From: an uncultured Methanomassiliicoccales archaeon
GTDB lineage: Archaea; Thermoplasmatota; Thermoplasmata; Methanomassiliicoccales; Methanomethylophilaceae
DNA length: 64,000 nt
NCBI GenBank assembly: GCA_959597175.1
Contig: CAUFXM010000001.1
Span: 1 to 64,000 of the forward strand
Reading direction: 5' to 3'
Made by a program: the position numbers and the translations under genes. Every line of letters starts with the position of its first letter. Within the stretch, counting starts at the first letter, position 1. The notes beneath the pieces were generated by a model. That model had not been told where the DNA came from. It saw only the letters and a program-made list of their open reading frames with translations, and ran no database searches. This document shows, piece by piece, positions 9,920 to 18,488 of this stretch.

Positions 9920-10369
9920 TCAGACTCTCGTTTCATCGGATTCGGGCTGTGCAGGTGAATCGAACATTGCTGTGATCTCCACCAGTCTCATCGCTAGATT
10001 GTATGCCCCCCTGGCATCCTCGGATGGGAGGGAGTCACGGACGATTGAGGGGTAGGCGGCCTGCGTAGAGTATGGTTCCAGCTCCGATGCGATCTCCAAT
10101 GCCTCGTCACGTCCATCGAACAGAGGAAGCAACTGGACGAGTTTGGTCAGGTTGTGGCCCCATTCCGGATCCACGCCCGATTTGAGCAATCTCGCCTTCA
10201 GCATCTTCTCCGAATATCTGGCAGCCAGCATGCAGGCGTTCCCGTAATAATTGAAATCGGTGTTCTTGTCGAACTCCGGATGAGCAAGGTCCTCCTCGGC
10301 GGTATTTTATTATTCCCCGGAGAGCTCCTCCAGAGTCTTCTCGCCTTCGAGTTCGATCTTACGCTTCAT
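9920..10369 (-). pseudogene. Degraded HEPN-domain protein (partner of an MNT nucleotidyltransferase)
   Basis: An ATG at 10369, overlapping the end of the MNT frame, opens a frame (MKRKIELEGEKTLEELSGE) that meets two tandem TAA codons. The same frame then continues with NTAEEDLAHPEFDKNTDFNY and on through a helical segment (YYGNACMLAARYSEKMLKA) to a TGA at 9920. The helix pattern and the 'HNL...LLPLF...AYPSI' arrangement resemble HEPN toxins of MNT/HEPN modules, but the catalytic R-x4-6-H motif is not present. A product could start inside at 10231 (103 residues). With the frameshifted neighbour, this looks like a dead toxin-antitoxin pair. HEPN assignment is from pattern only. Confidence 0.5.
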
Positions 10370-10687
10370 AGGCCACCACGCCGGCCTTGACGATCTCGCT
10401 GGCGAACGAGTACTTGTTGTCCTTGTTGGACTCGAATTCCTCCGGCGTGAGTACGAGGATGTCCATCGGCAGCGGACACCTCATGAACTGCTTGTGGTGG
10501 CTGCGGAGCGCTTAGGTCCCCTTAGGTCGGTGTCCATGACCACAAGTAGGTCCAGGTCGCTGCGGTCCTCGGCCTCATCTCTGGCTACCGAACCGAACAC
10601 TATGATCATCTTGGAGGAGAACACCCCGACCATCTCATCGATGACATCCTTAGCGAGATCATAGTCGAACACGGCTTTCCACACCAT
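10359..10687 (-). pseudogene. Frameshifted MNT-type minimal nucleotidyltransferase (antitoxin-like)
   Basis: From ATG 10687 the frame encodes the core of a minimal nucleotidyltransferase: IIVFGSVARDEAEDRSDLDL has the GS-x(10+)-D-x-D nucleotide-binding pattern. It stops early at 10481. In another frame from about 10500 the sequence continues as HKQFMRCPLPMDILVLTPEE, then a typical MNT C-terminus, ending with TAA at 10359. A single-base indel near 10500 would rejoin the halves, so the gene is broken in this genome or assembly. It overlaps the ATG of the HEPN-like frame (ATGAAGCGTAA), the usual coupling of MNT/HEPN toxin-antitoxin operons. A TATA-like stretch lies at about 10697-10709. Confidence 0.65.
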
Positions 10688-10758
10688 GGATGGTGCTATA
10701 GATAAAAACAGGTTTCATAACAGCAAGTCGCATCCTAGAGCATACTGCATTTCGGAAC

Positions 10759-11436
10759 TCATCTGGGCACCACGGACTTCCCGTCCGCCATGTCGTACCA
10801 GCGCTCGGACTCGTCCAGGTCCACATCCACGCCGTCCCCGAGCCTGTACATGTTGCCCAGCAGGATCTGGGCGCCCTTGTGCCTGTTGAGTGCGGCGGAG
10901 GTGAGCCACTGCACCGCCTTGGCGGGATCCCTTTCCACGCCCGCCCCGGCCTTGTAGAACTGGCCGATCATGAACTGCGCCTCCACGTGCCCGCTGTTGG
11001 CTGCCCTCAGCATCCACTTGGCGGACCTCTCCAGGTTGCGGGGCACGTCCTCGTCCCTGAAGTAGATCAGGCCGATCTCGTACTGCGCGCGGACGTCCTC
11101 GTCGGCGCACTTAAGAAGGAGGAGCTCCGCCTTGCGGGAGTCCCTGGCGACGCCAACTCCGTTGGCGTACATCTTCCCGAGATAGTACGTCGCGCCCTCG
11201 TGGCCCTTCTCGCTGGCCCTCTGGAACCAGCTGACCGCCGCGTCGTAGTCGCGGGCGACGCCCTGGCCCCTAGCATACATCAACCCGAGGTTGTACTCCG
11301 CCTCCCGGTCCCCGGTCTTGGCGTGCCTGATAAAGATGTCGTACGCCTCGTTGTACCCCTTCTCGCTCCTGTTGCGGAGGACGAACCGGGCCCACTCCAT
11401 GGGCTCCATATCCTGCGAGTCGGGATTCATGGTCAT
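10759..11436 (-). CDS. Sel1-repeat protein
   Basis: A soluble 225-residue protein made of about five Sel1-like (TPR-related) helical repeats. The Sel1 signature 'A-x-x-x-LG-x-MY-x-x-G-x-GV-x-x-D-x-x-x-A-x-x-W' recurs, for example NLGLMYARGQGVARDYDAA and YLGKMYANGVGVARDSRKA. Such repeats usually form protein-binding solenoids; no catalytic domain is attached and no signal peptide is seen. I place the start at ATG 11436 because a TATA element (11463-11470, minus strand) lies about 30 bases upstream; GTG 11445 and ATG 11430 are alternatives. It is divergent from pdxS and related to the three Sel1 genes at 13-16 kb. The partner is unknown. Confidence 0.85.
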   Translation of the reverse strand: MTMNPDSQDMEPMEWARFVLRNRSEKGYNEAYDIFIRHAKTGDREAEYNLGLMYARGQGVARDYDAAVSWFQRASEKGHEGATYYLGKMYANGVGVARDSRKAELLLLKCADEDVRAQYEIGLIYFRDEDVPRNLERSAKWMLRAANSGHVEAQFMIGQFYKAGAGVERDPAKAVQWLTSAALNRHKGAQILLGNMYRLGDGVDVDLDESERWYDMADGKSVVPR

Positions 11437-11564
11437 CACTGGCACTCGTGAATCACAACCACTTTTTAAATAGTTCTTCGGAAGGAGGTGTTTAATACGG
11501 AGAACATGCGGATTAAATGAATAATATTATACATTGAAGTACATTTTTAGTTGTATCTGCGAAC

Positions 11565-11618
11565 CCATATAATATAGCCAGAGCCAGCGGGGGCCGTCCG
11601 GCGAAGGTGCCGGAGGTG
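11565..11618 (+). promoter_or_regulatory. pdxST promoter and ribosome-binding site
   Basis: An AT-rich TATA element (TATAATATA, 11567-11575) lies about 50 bases before the pdxS start, and GGAGGTG (11612-11618) lies five bases before the ATG. pdxS therefore seems to have a leader of about 25-30 bases and SD-dependent initiation, unlike the leaderless majority here. Confidence 0.5.
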
Positions 11619-11623
11619 CGACT

Positions 11624-12514
11624 ATGACCGAGAGCAAGAGGTATGGATTGAACAAGGAGCTGGCCCAGATGCTGAAGGGCGGCGTCATCATGGACGTCAC
11701 CACGCCGGAGCAGGCGAGGATAGCCGAGGAGGCCGGCGCGTGCGCCGTCATGGCCCTGGAGAGGATCCCCGCGGACATAAGGGCCGCCGGGGGTGTGTCC
11801 AGGATGTCCGATCCGAAGATGATAAGGGGGATCCAGGAGGCCGTCTCCATCCCGGTGATGGCCAAGTGCCGCATCGGGCACTTCGTAGAGGCCCAGATCC
11901 TCCAGGCCATAGACATCGACTACATCGACGAGTCGGAGGTGCTCTCCCCCGCCGACGACGTGTACCACATAGACAAGACGGCGTTCGACGTGCCGTTCGT
12001 GTGCGGTGCCAGGGACCTCGGGGAGGCGCTCAGGAGGATAGCCGAGGGCGCCTCCATGATCAGGACCAAGGGGGAGCCGGGGACCGGCGACGTCATCCAG
12101 GCGGTGTCCCACATGAGGTGCATGAACAGGCAGATCGCCGAGCTCAGGGCGCTGAGGGACGACGAGGTGTACGAGTACGCCAAGGAACTCAGGGTCCCGG
12201 TGGACCTCGCCATGGGGGTCCACCGCGATGGCAGGCTGCCGGTGGTGAACTTCGCCGCAGGAGGCGTGGCCACCCCCGCCGATGCCGCGCTCATGATGCA
12301 GCTCGGTGCCGACGGAGTGTTCGTCGGGTCCGGGATATTCAAGTCAGGGAACCCCGCGAAGAGGGCCGCCGCCATCGTCAGGGCCGTCACCGACTACAAC
12401 AACCCCAAGGTGCTGGCACAGGTGTCCGAGGACCTGGGCGAGGCCATGGTCGGGATCAACAGGGACGAGATCGAGAGGCTCGAGGGCATCCGCATGGCGG
12501 AGCGCGGTCAATGA
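11624..12514 (+). CDS. pdxS: Pyridoxal 5'-phosphate synthase, lyase subunit PdxS
   Basis: PdxS is the synthase subunit of the ribose-5-phosphate-dependent PLP synthase. It condenses ribose 5-phosphate, glyceraldehyde 3-phosphate and ammonia into PLP, taking ammonia from PdxT. The 296-residue (beta/alpha)8 barrel is full length. The active-site residues occupy the same numbers as in the Bacillus enzyme: Asp24 (VIMDV), Lys81 (VMAKCRIGH) and Lys149 (MIRTKGEPGTG). Its stop codon overlaps the pdxT start (ATGA), so the two are translationally coupled. Cytoplasmic; normally a dodecamer with PdxT. Confidence 0.98.
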   Translation: MTESKRYGLNKELAQMLKGGVIMDVTTPEQARIAEEAGACAVMALERIPADIRAAGGVSRMSDPKMIRGIQEAVSIPVMAKCRIGHFVEAQILQAIDIDYIDESEVLSPADDVYHIDKTAFDVPFVCGARDLGEALRRIAEGASMIRTKGEPGTGDVIQAVSHMRCMNRQIAELRALRDDEVYEYAKELRVPVDLAMGVHRDGRLPVVNFAAGGVATPADAALMMQLGADGVFVGSGIFKSGNPAKRAAAIVRAVTDYNNPKVLAQVSEDLGEAMVGINRDEIERLEGIRMAERGQ

Positions 12515-13089
12515 CGGCCGTCGGCATCCTCGCGGTGCAGGGCGCGTTCCGCGAGCACGAGGACGTCCTCTCGGACATGGGGGCCGAATGCTTCGAGATC
12601 AGGAGGCGCACCGACCTGGACAGGGCGTTCGATGCCCTCGTCCTTCCCGGCGGCGAGAGCACCGTCATGGGCAAGCTCCTCAGGGACCTGGGCATGCTCG
12701 AGCCCTTGAGGGCGGCGGTGCTCGGCGGGACCCCCGTCCTGGGGACGTGCGCCGGGATGATCCTCCTCGCGAAGGAAGTGGAGGGCGGCGCGAGCCATCT
12801 CGCCACCATGCCCATATCCGTGCGCAGGAACGCGTACGGGAGGCAGCTGGGGAGCTTCTCCTCCGAGGGGGAGTTCCTGGGCAGGAGGATACCCCTAGAG
12901 TTCATCCGCGCCCCGGCGGTCACCTCGGTTGGCGAGGGGACCGAGGTCCTCTGCAGCTGCGGCGGGGTGCCGGTGGCGGTGAGGTACGGCAACCAGATGG
13001 CTACATCGTTCCATCCTGAGCTCACTTCCGACCGTACGGTCCACGCGGCTTTCTTAGGGATGGCGCGACGTTCCGCTACGAAAGCTTAA
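12511..13089 (+). CDS. pdxT: Pyridoxal 5'-phosphate synthase, glutaminase subunit PdxT
   Basis: PdxT is the glutamine amidotransferase that hydrolyses glutamine and passes ammonia to PdxS. The 192-residue protein has the class I triad: nucleophile Cys80 in VLGTCAGM, His168 and Glu170 in SFHPE, plus the oxyanion-hole segment PGGEST at 47-52. The start ATG overlaps the pdxS stop, confirming the 12511 start over a longer upstream frame that merely shadows pdxS. Its stop codon lies inside the TATA element that probably drives the downstream Sel1 gene. Confidence 0.97.
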   Translation: MTAVGILAVQGAFREHEDVLSDMGAECFEIRRRTDLDRAFDALVLPGGESTVMGKLLRDLGMLEPLRAAVLGGTPVLGTCAGMILLAKEVEGGASHLATMPISVRRNAYGRQLGSFSSEGEFLGRRIPLEFIRAPAVTSVGEGTEVLCSCGGVPVAVRYGNQMATSFHPELTSDRTVHAAFLGMARRSATKA

Positions 13090-13091
13090 AG
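13083..13091 (+). promoter_or_regulatory. TATA element for the Sel1-paaK operon
   Basis: GCTTAAAGG overlaps the pdxT stop codon and is centred about 27 bases before ATG 13115, the spacing expected for a leaderless archaeal transcript. It argues for the 13115 start rather than ATG 13103. Confidence 0.45.
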
Positions 13092-13114
13092 GCGCGCGTG
13101 CGATGGGTCGAGCC

Positions 13115-14575
13115 ATGTCCCAATCAAACAGCACCGAGGACGGGCTCTACGCGCCCTCACGCAGATACATGGACTGTGCCTCCCCGGAGTTCGACCCCAG
13201 GAGGGCGGCCGAGGAGGCCGAGAGGGGCGCCGACGAAGGCGTCCCGGACGCCCAGTACCTGCATGCGCTCTTCATGTACACAGGGGACGGCGACGTCGCC
13301 ACGTCGACGGAGCTGTTCTCCATCGCCGCATCGTCTGGATCGAGGGAGGCGGACATCGTCCGCTCCGAGCTGGAGAGGAACGGGCCGGAGGTGCAGGCGA
13401 AGCTCATGAGACTCAGGCTCAGGGGCGAGGAGAGGGACACCGACGCCTGCAGGAGGCTATTCGAGTTGTACGACAACGGCTCCGAATGCGCGAGGAAGGA
13501 CCATGCGGAGGCGATCAGGTGGTACACGGTCTGCGCGGAGAACGACGACGTCGAGGCGCAGAACACCGTGGGCTTCATGTACCTCATGGGCAAGGGAGTC
13601 AGGAAGGACAGGGACAAGGCCGTCAGGTGGCTCAGGGCGGCAGCGGACAACGGGTCCGGCAGCGCCATGTACCGCCTGGGCAGGATGTACGACGAGGGCC
13701 TCTGCGACACCGAGCCCGACATCAAGAGCGCCATGGCCTGGTACCAGAAGGGGGCCGACGCCGACGACCCGGACGCGGAGTTCGCCCTGGGATGCATATA
13801 CTCGACCCCCAGGACGAAGTACTCCGACGACAGGGAGGCAGCCAGGATGTTCGGCAGGGCGGCCGAGAACGGACATGCCGAGGCGCAGTACCAGATTGGG
13901 ATGATGTACGCGTACGGCCAGGGCGTGCCCAGGGACCCGTCGATGGCCGTGAAGTGGCTGGAGAGGTCGTGCGAGGGGGACTACCAGCAGGCGATGGTGG
14001 ACTTCGCCAACATGTGCTTCGAGGGACAGGTGGTCCCGAAGGACCTGGCCAAGGCGGCCAAGTGGTTCACCGTCGCCGCCAACAGGTGCAACGGCTACGC
14101 GCAGTACGCCCTGGGCTGCATGTACAGCTCCGGCTACCACTTCGACCAGGACGACTCCGAAGCGGTGAGGTGGTTCAGGGAGGCCGCCGAGATGGGCGAG
14201 GTCAACTCCCAGTACGCCCTCGCATGCTTCCTCTACGAGGGCAGGGGCGTCGAGAGGGACGCCGAGGAGGCCGCCATGTGGTTCGGGCAGTCCGCCGAGC
14301 AGGGGCACCCCGCGGCCAAGTCGTTCCTGGGAATGCTCCAGATCACCGGGACCGGCACCCGCCAGGATGTGGAGGAGGGGCTCCGCAACCTCAACGAGGC
14401 GGCCGACGCCGGCTACTACGAGGCCCAGTACTATCTGGGCAAGCTGTACTACGAGGGGGAGTACGTGAACAGGAACATCCCCCGTGCCAAGAGGTTCCTG
14501 AACCAGGCCGCCAGGCAGGGTGACAGGGACGCGCAGGCGCTCCTCAACAAGATCAAGACGGAGAGATCCAGGTGA
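13115..14575 (+). CDS. Sel1-repeat protein, long
   Basis: A 486-residue solenoid protein with a run of about ten Sel1 repeats after a divergent N-terminal region of about 100 residues. Clear repeats include NTVGFMYLMGKGVRKDRDKA, YRLGRMYDEGL, YQIGMMYAYGQGVPRDPSMA and YYLGKLYYEGEYVNRNIPRA. Sel1 repeats usually scaffold protein complexes; no enzyme domain, signal peptide or membrane segment is present, so a cytoplasmic role is likely. ATG 13115 is preferred because of the TATA element at 13083-13091; ATG 13103 would add four residues. First of three consecutive Sel1 genes whose ends overlap, implying a single complex or co-regulated set. Function unknown. Confidence 0.88.
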   Translation: MSQSNSTEDGLYAPSRRYMDCASPEFDPRRAAEEAERGADEGVPDAQYLHALFMYTGDGDVATSTELFSIAASSGSREADIVRSELERNGPEVQAKLMRLRLRGEERDTDACRRLFELYDNGSECARKDHAEAIRWYTVCAENDDVEAQNTVGFMYLMGKGVRKDRDKAVRWLRAAADNGSGSAMYRLGRMYDEGLCDTEPDIKSAMAWYQKGADADDPDAEFALGCIYSTPRTKYSDDREAARMFGRAAENGHAEAQYQIGMMYAYGQGVPRDPSMAVKWLERSCEGDYQQAMVDFANMCFEGQVVPKDLAKAAKWFTVAANRCNGYAQYALGCMYSSGYHFDQDDSEAVRWFREAAEMGEVNSQYALACFLYEGRGVERDAEEAAMWFGQSAEQGHPAAKSFLGMLQITGTGTRQDVEEGLRNLNEAADAGYYEAQYYLGKLYYEGEYVNRNIPRAKRFLNQAARQGDRDAQALLNKIKTERSR

Positions 14576-15660
14576 AGGACAGTCTCAGACGCGATGCGAA
14601 CGCGGGCGACCCCTACGCCTGCCTCGCCGTCGCGTACTTCCACCAGACCGGGAAGGAGTTCAGGCAGGACATACCGCTTGCCGTCAGATGGTACGAGAGG
14701 GCCGCCGAGCACGGCTGCGCCAGGGCCCACTGGGAGCTGGCCAAGATGTACCTGGACGGCGACTACGTGCCGAGGGACCTGGCCCACTACGTGGACCACC
14801 TCCAGCACGCCGCGGAGCTGGGGAACGCCGAGGCCCAGGCCACGCTGGGGTCCGAGTACTCCACGGGGTTCATCATGCCCCGCGACCTGGAACTCTCCTA
14901 CAGCTGGTTCCTCAGGGCAGCCGAGCAGGGGGTCATGCGGGCCAGGTTCGCCGTAGGGTACCTGCTGGCGGTCGGGGCGGGGGTGGAGCAGTCCATCCCG
15001 GATTCCGAGACATGGTACTCGTCGGTGGCGATATCCGGAGACGCCGAGCTATTCCTCACGATAGGCATGAGCTACGAATATGGGCTCAACATGGTCGAGA
15101 GGGACCCTCTGGAGGCCGCCAGGTGGTACAAGTACGGGGTGGACATGGGGCACGAGAAGTGCATAGTCTGCTGGACCTCCGTCATGCGCATGCTCGACGG
15201 GGAGGGGCAGGAGCCGTACGACATCCGTCTTCACAGGCTGCTCACCACGCAGTCGCAGAGGGAGATGGACTCCATCGACAGCGACCTGGCCTACGCCGAC
15301 GAGTTCTTTGAGGCGGGGGACGAGGCCGGCGCGCTGGAGTACTACCAGAGCGCGGCGGACAAGGGCAGCCCCACGGCGATGTTCGCCATCGCCATGATGA
15401 TGCACCAGGGCATCGCGGTCCGCAGGGACGACAACGCCGCGCTGAGGCTCCTCGTCCGTGCGGCGGACGCAGGGTCGGAGGACGCGCAGTTCTATCTGGC
15501 CCGCGCATACGAGAACGGGAACCTGGACATGGACAGGGACCAGGTCGTGAAGCTCTACTCGGACGCGGCCAGCAACGGGTTCCTCGCCGCATACTACTAC
15601 CTCGGGAGGTACGTCGACCATCCCGAGCAGCATGTCCACAGGACGCACCAGAGGGTCTGA
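14572..15660 (+). CDS. Sel1-repeat protein
   Basis: A 362-residue Sel1 solenoid that begins at GTG 14572, overlapping the preceding stop (GTGA). Repeats such as WELAKMYLDGDYVPRDLA, ATLGSEYSTGFIMPRDLE and AIAMMMHQGIAVRRDDNAA are recognisable but more divergent than in the neighbours. A middle section (about residues 215-240) interrupts the regular pattern. No signal peptide or catalytic motif is visible. The four-base overlap suggests translational coupling with the first Sel1 gene, and the next Sel1 gene starts one base after its stop. Its partner proteins are unknown. Confidence 0.85.
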   Translation: MKDSLRRDANAGDPYACLAVAYFHQTGKEFRQDIPLAVRWYERAAEHGCARAHWELAKMYLDGDYVPRDLAHYVDHLQHAAELGNAEAQATLGSEYSTGFIMPRDLELSYSWFLRAAEQGVMRARFAVGYLLAVGAGVEQSIPDSETWYSSVAISGDAELFLTIGMSYEYGLNMVERDPLEAARWYKYGVDMGHEKCIVCWTSVMRMLDGEGQEPYDIRLHRLLTTQSQREMDSIDSDLAYADEFFEAGDEAGALEYYQSAADKGSPTAMFAIAMMMHQGIAVRRDDNAALRLLVRAADAGSEDAQFYLARAYENGNLDMDRDQVVKLYSDAASNGFLAAYYYLGRYVDHPEQHVHRTHQRV

Positions 15661-15661
15661 C

Positions 15662-16387
15662 ATGTCATACGAGGATGTTCTCAACAGGGCGAAGTCCGGC
15701 GACCCGGACGCGCAGGTAGCCATGGGGTACCTTTTCTTCAGGGGGGACGGGGTCACGCAGGACCGCCGCGAGGCGGCGAGATGGTTCGGGAAGGCCGCCG
15801 ACCAGGGGAACGCCGAGGCCCTCTGCAACCTGGGCTACATGAGGGCCCACGGCGCCGGGCTCAGGCTCGATCTCGAGAAGGCCATGGACCTCTACCGGCA
15901 GGCCGCCGACCTCGGGGACGCCAGGGCGATGTTCAACCTGGGCTTCATGTACTCCGACGTGGAGGGAGTGGAGCAGGACTGGGGGCAGGCTTTCGAGTGG
16001 TACTCCCGCTCCGCCGACGCCGGCAGCGTCATGGGCGCCTACAGGATGGCCGTGATGCTCCAGGAGGGCCGCGGGATCCCCGCGGACCCGGGGAGGGCGG
16101 CAGGGATCTACCAGAGGTGCCTGGACGAGGGGTACGCCAAGGCGGGCTACCGCCTGGGGCTGATGCACCTGAACGGCGAGGGCGTGCCGAAGAGTCCCGA
16201 CAGGGCGGCGAAGTTCATGATCAAGGCGGCGGACCTCGGGTCGGAGGACGCCATGTGCGAGCTCGGCAAGATGTCCCTCTCGGGAGAGGGAATGGTTAGG
16301 AGCGAGAACAACGCGAGGAAGTGGCTCTCCAAGGCCGCCGCCAGGGGGAGCGAGGAGGCGAAGCGGATGATGGAGGCGATGAGATGA
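15662..16387 (+). CDS. Sel1-repeat protein
   Basis: A 241-residue protein built almost wholly of about six Sel1 repeats, for example VAMGYLFFRGDGVTQDRREA, FNLGFMYSDVEGVEQDWGQA and YRLGLMHLNGEGVPKSPDRA. I choose ATG 15662, one base after the previous stop; an in-frame ATG at 15632 would overlap the upstream gene by 29 bases. Its own stop overlaps the start of the phenylacetate-CoA ligase gene (ATGA), so this Sel1 protein and the ligase are probably made together. That makes the ligase a candidate partner, though no physical interaction can be read from sequence. Confidence 0.86.
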   Translation: MSYEDVLNRAKSGDPDAQVAMGYLFFRGDGVTQDRREAARWFGKAADQGNAEALCNLGYMRAHGAGLRLDLEKAMDLYRQAADLGDARAMFNLGFMYSDVEGVEQDWGQAFEWYSRSADAGSVMGAYRMAVMLQEGRGIPADPGRAAGIYQRCLDEGYAKAGYRLGLMHLNGEGVPKSPDRAAKFMIKAADLGSEDAMCELGKMSLSGEGMVRSENNARKWLSKAAARGSEEAKRMMEAMR

Positions 16388-17619
16388 GGATGAACGAGTA
16401 CCAGAAGGAGATCGTGTTCGACCTCCTCTCCTCGATCAAGGAGCGCAGCCCGTTCTACAGGGAGAAGTTCAAGGACATAGACACCTCCGCGATCAGGACA
16501 CAGGAGGACTTCGAGAAGCTGCCATTCACGGACAAGGCCGACCTGAGGGAGGCCTACCCCCTGGGCCTGGCGGCGGTCCCCGAGAGGGAGATCGTCAGGA
16601 TCCACTCGTCCTCCGGAACGACCGGCACACCCGTGGTCATACCCTACACCAAGAAGGACGTGGAGGACTGGGCGGTGATGTTCGAGAGGTGCTACCGCAT
16701 GGCGGGCATCACCGAGAGGGACCGCATACAGATCACCCCGGGGTACGGGCTATGGACCGCCGGCATCGGTTTCCAGGCCGGATGCGAGAGGCTGGGGGCC
16801 ATGGCCATACCCATGGGCCCGGGCAACACCGAGAAGCAGCTCCGCATGATGGAGGACATGCAGACCACCGTGCTCTGCGCCACGTCCTCGTACGCCCTCC
16901 TCTTGGCGGAGGAGATCAAGAGGCGCGGCATCAGGGACAGGCTGTGCCTGAGGAAAGGGGTGATAGGATCGGAGCGCTGGGGGGAGAAGATGCGCAACGA
17001 GATCGCCTCGGACCTGGGGGTGGAGTTCTACGACATCTACGGGCTCACTGAGATCTACGGCCCCGGCATAGGGATAAGCTGCGACTACCGCAACGGCATC
17101 CACATGTGGGATGACTACATCTACTTCGAGATCGTCGACCCCAAGACCGGGGAGACCGTCCCGGACGGCACGGTAGGGGAGCTGGTGATCACCACCCTGC
17201 GCAAGGAGGGAGCACCGCTCATAAGGTACAGGACGCACGACCTCACCAGGATCGTCCCCGGCGAGTGCCCCTGCGGGTCCAGGTTCCCCAGGATAGACAT
17301 CATCGTGGGCAGGACCGACGACATGATCAAGGTCAAGGGGGTGAACATGTTCCCCGCCCAGTTCGACGAGGTCCTCTCCACAATAGACGGGGCCAGCAGC
17401 GAGTACCAGGTCATGATCGACCACCTGATGGGCAAGGACGAGATCACGGTCTACTTCGAGACGGACCGTCCGGAGTCGGAGAGGCCCGCGCTGGAGGAGG
17501 AGCTGGTCCAGAAGATCAAGTCCAAGATGAACGTCACCGTGAAGCCCATGGCGGTCAACATCGGATACCTGCCGAGGAGCGAGAAGAAGACCAACAGGAT
17601 CTTCGACAACAGGTACTGA
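16384..17619 (+). CDS. paaK: Phenylacetate--CoA ligase family adenylate-forming enzyme
   Basis: An AMP-forming acyl/aryl-CoA synthetase of the PaaK family, 411 residues and full length. It activates an aryl acid such as phenylacetate or indoleacetate with ATP and then transfers it to CoA. Visible motifs are the P-loop-like SSSGTTGTPVVIPYT near residue 77, the YGLTEIYGPG adenylate motif (about 219-228) and the hinge/C-terminal region YRTHDLTRI followed by GRTDDMIKVKGVNMFP. In methanogens PaaK-like enzymes often act with indolepyruvate ferredoxin oxidoreductase in amino-acid turnover, but no such gene is nearby. ATG 16384 overlaps the upstream Sel1 stop; the upstream frame extension is a shadow of that gene. 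Confidence 0.9.
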   Translation: MRMNEYQKEIVFDLLSSIKERSPFYREKFKDIDTSAIRTQEDFEKLPFTDKADLREAYPLGLAAVPEREIVRIHSSSGTTGTPVVIPYTKKDVEDWAVMFERCYRMAGITERDRIQITPGYGLWTAGIGFQAGCERLGAMAIPMGPGNTEKQLRMMEDMQTTVLCATSSYALLLAEEIKRRGIRDRLCLRKGVIGSERWGEKMRNEIASDLGVEFYDIYGLTEIYGPGIGISCDYRNGIHMWDDYIYFEIVDPKTGETVPDGTVGELVITTLRKEGAPLIRYRTHDLTRIVPGECPCGSRFPRIDIIVGRTDDMIKVKGVNMFPAQFDEVLSTIDGASSEYQVMIDHLMGKDEITVYFETDRPESERPALEEELVQKIKSKMNVTVKPMAVNIGYLPRSEKKTNRIFDNRY

Positions 17620-17623
17620 TAGG

Positions 17624-18421
17624 ATGCGCGAGGCTGATTTCATCCAGAGGGTGTTCAGGGACGCCGCGCCCATCGTTCTGGGCGGGGACCGTTCCGCCAC
17701 GGAGAAGGGCACGGCTCTGGGGGTGTACGATGTGGTGACGGGTTCGGACGTGCGCACGGAGGAGTTCGTTCTGTCCAGGATAGCCGGGGAGTTCCCTGAC
17801 GACTCCGTCATCTCCGAGGAGACCCACCCGGATGCCATGGAGGGCGAGAGGTGTTGGGTGCTGGACCCCATAGACGGGACCATGAACTACTCCCGCGGGA
17901 TCCCTCTGTTCGGGATGCAGGCGGCTTTCCTGGAGGACGGCGTCCCCACCATGGCGTGCATCTACCTGCCGGTGCAGGACGAGATGTTCGTGGCCTTCGG
18001 CGATGGGGCGTACCTGAACGGCGAGAGGATCCACACCGCGGAGCCGAGGCCGCTCAGGCAGTGCCTCCTCGCGACGGGCGATTACAGCAGGAGGTCCGAG
18101 GACTACCGTATCGGTCAGGCGAACCTCATGTCCAGATGCTTCGACATGGTCGGCCGCTTCAAGATGTTCGGGGCCTCCAGCGTTGACTACTCCTATCTGT
18201 CATGCGGGAGAGTCGACATCCACTTCCGCTTCCTGAACAAGAAGTGGGACTACCTGCCGGGGCTGTTCCTGGCCACCAGGGCGGGGGCCGTCTTCGACAG
18301 GGACCTCACCAAGAGGCACCGCCTCCTGATGCTGTGCTCATCGGACGAGGTGCTGGACGAGGCCGTCGACAAGCTGGTGCCGGAGATCCTGAGGGTTCCG
18401 GGGCAGCGATCCTCCGCATGA
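17624..18421 (+). CDS. Inositol monophosphatase family phosphatase
   Basis: A Mg2+-dependent, Li+-sensitive-type sugar phosphatase of 265 residues. It has the metal-binding EE pair (65-66 in ISEETHP), the signature DPIDGTMNYS (81-90) and the second metal-site segment KKWDYLPG near residue 208. Archaeal members dephosphorylate inositol 1-phosphate, fructose 1,6-bisphosphate or NADP; the sequence does not tell which. It starts four bases after paaK stops, so it is the last gene of the Sel1-paaK operon. The segment after WD lacks the fully canonical WDxAAG, which may shift specificity. Confidence 0.88.
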   Translation: MREADFIQRVFRDAAPIVLGGDRSATEKGTALGVYDVVTGSDVRTEEFVLSRIAGEFPDDSVISEETHPDAMEGERCWVLDPIDGTMNYSRGIPLFGMQAAFLEDGVPTMACIYLPVQDEMFVAFGDGAYLNGERIHTAEPRPLRQCLLATGDYSRRSEDYRIGQANLMSRCFDMVGRFKMFGASSVDYSYLSCGRVDIHFRFLNKKWDYLPGLFLATRAGAVFDRDLTKRHRLLMLCSSDEVLDEAVDKLVPEILRVPGQRSSA

Positions 18422-18445
18422 GCTCTGGTTGTCCGGCGCACGTAT

Positions 18446-18488
18446 CCGTTTCGGAACGGTTCCGATTGGTTCCGAACTAGTTCCGAAC
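18446..18488 (+). promoter_or_regulatory. Repeated operator upstream of the AlbA-type regulator
   Basis: Three near-identical decamers, GGTTCCGATT (18458-18467), GGTTCCGAAC (18468-18477) and AGTTCCGAAC (18479-18488), run head to tail at 10-11-base spacing, one helical turn. An inverted copy (CCGTTTCGGAACGG) precedes them at 18446-18459. The array abuts a TATA element (TTTAATA, 18491-18497). This is the layout of a repressor array on one helix face; the adjacent DNA-binding protein is the natural candidate for autoregulation. Confidence 0.6.

Noticed and set aside
11461..11560. Short peptide or riboswitch upstream of pdxS
   Set aside because: The only SD-preceded ATG is followed by a stop after four codons, and no known riboswitch core is visible; the AT-rich stretch is explained by two divergent promoters.
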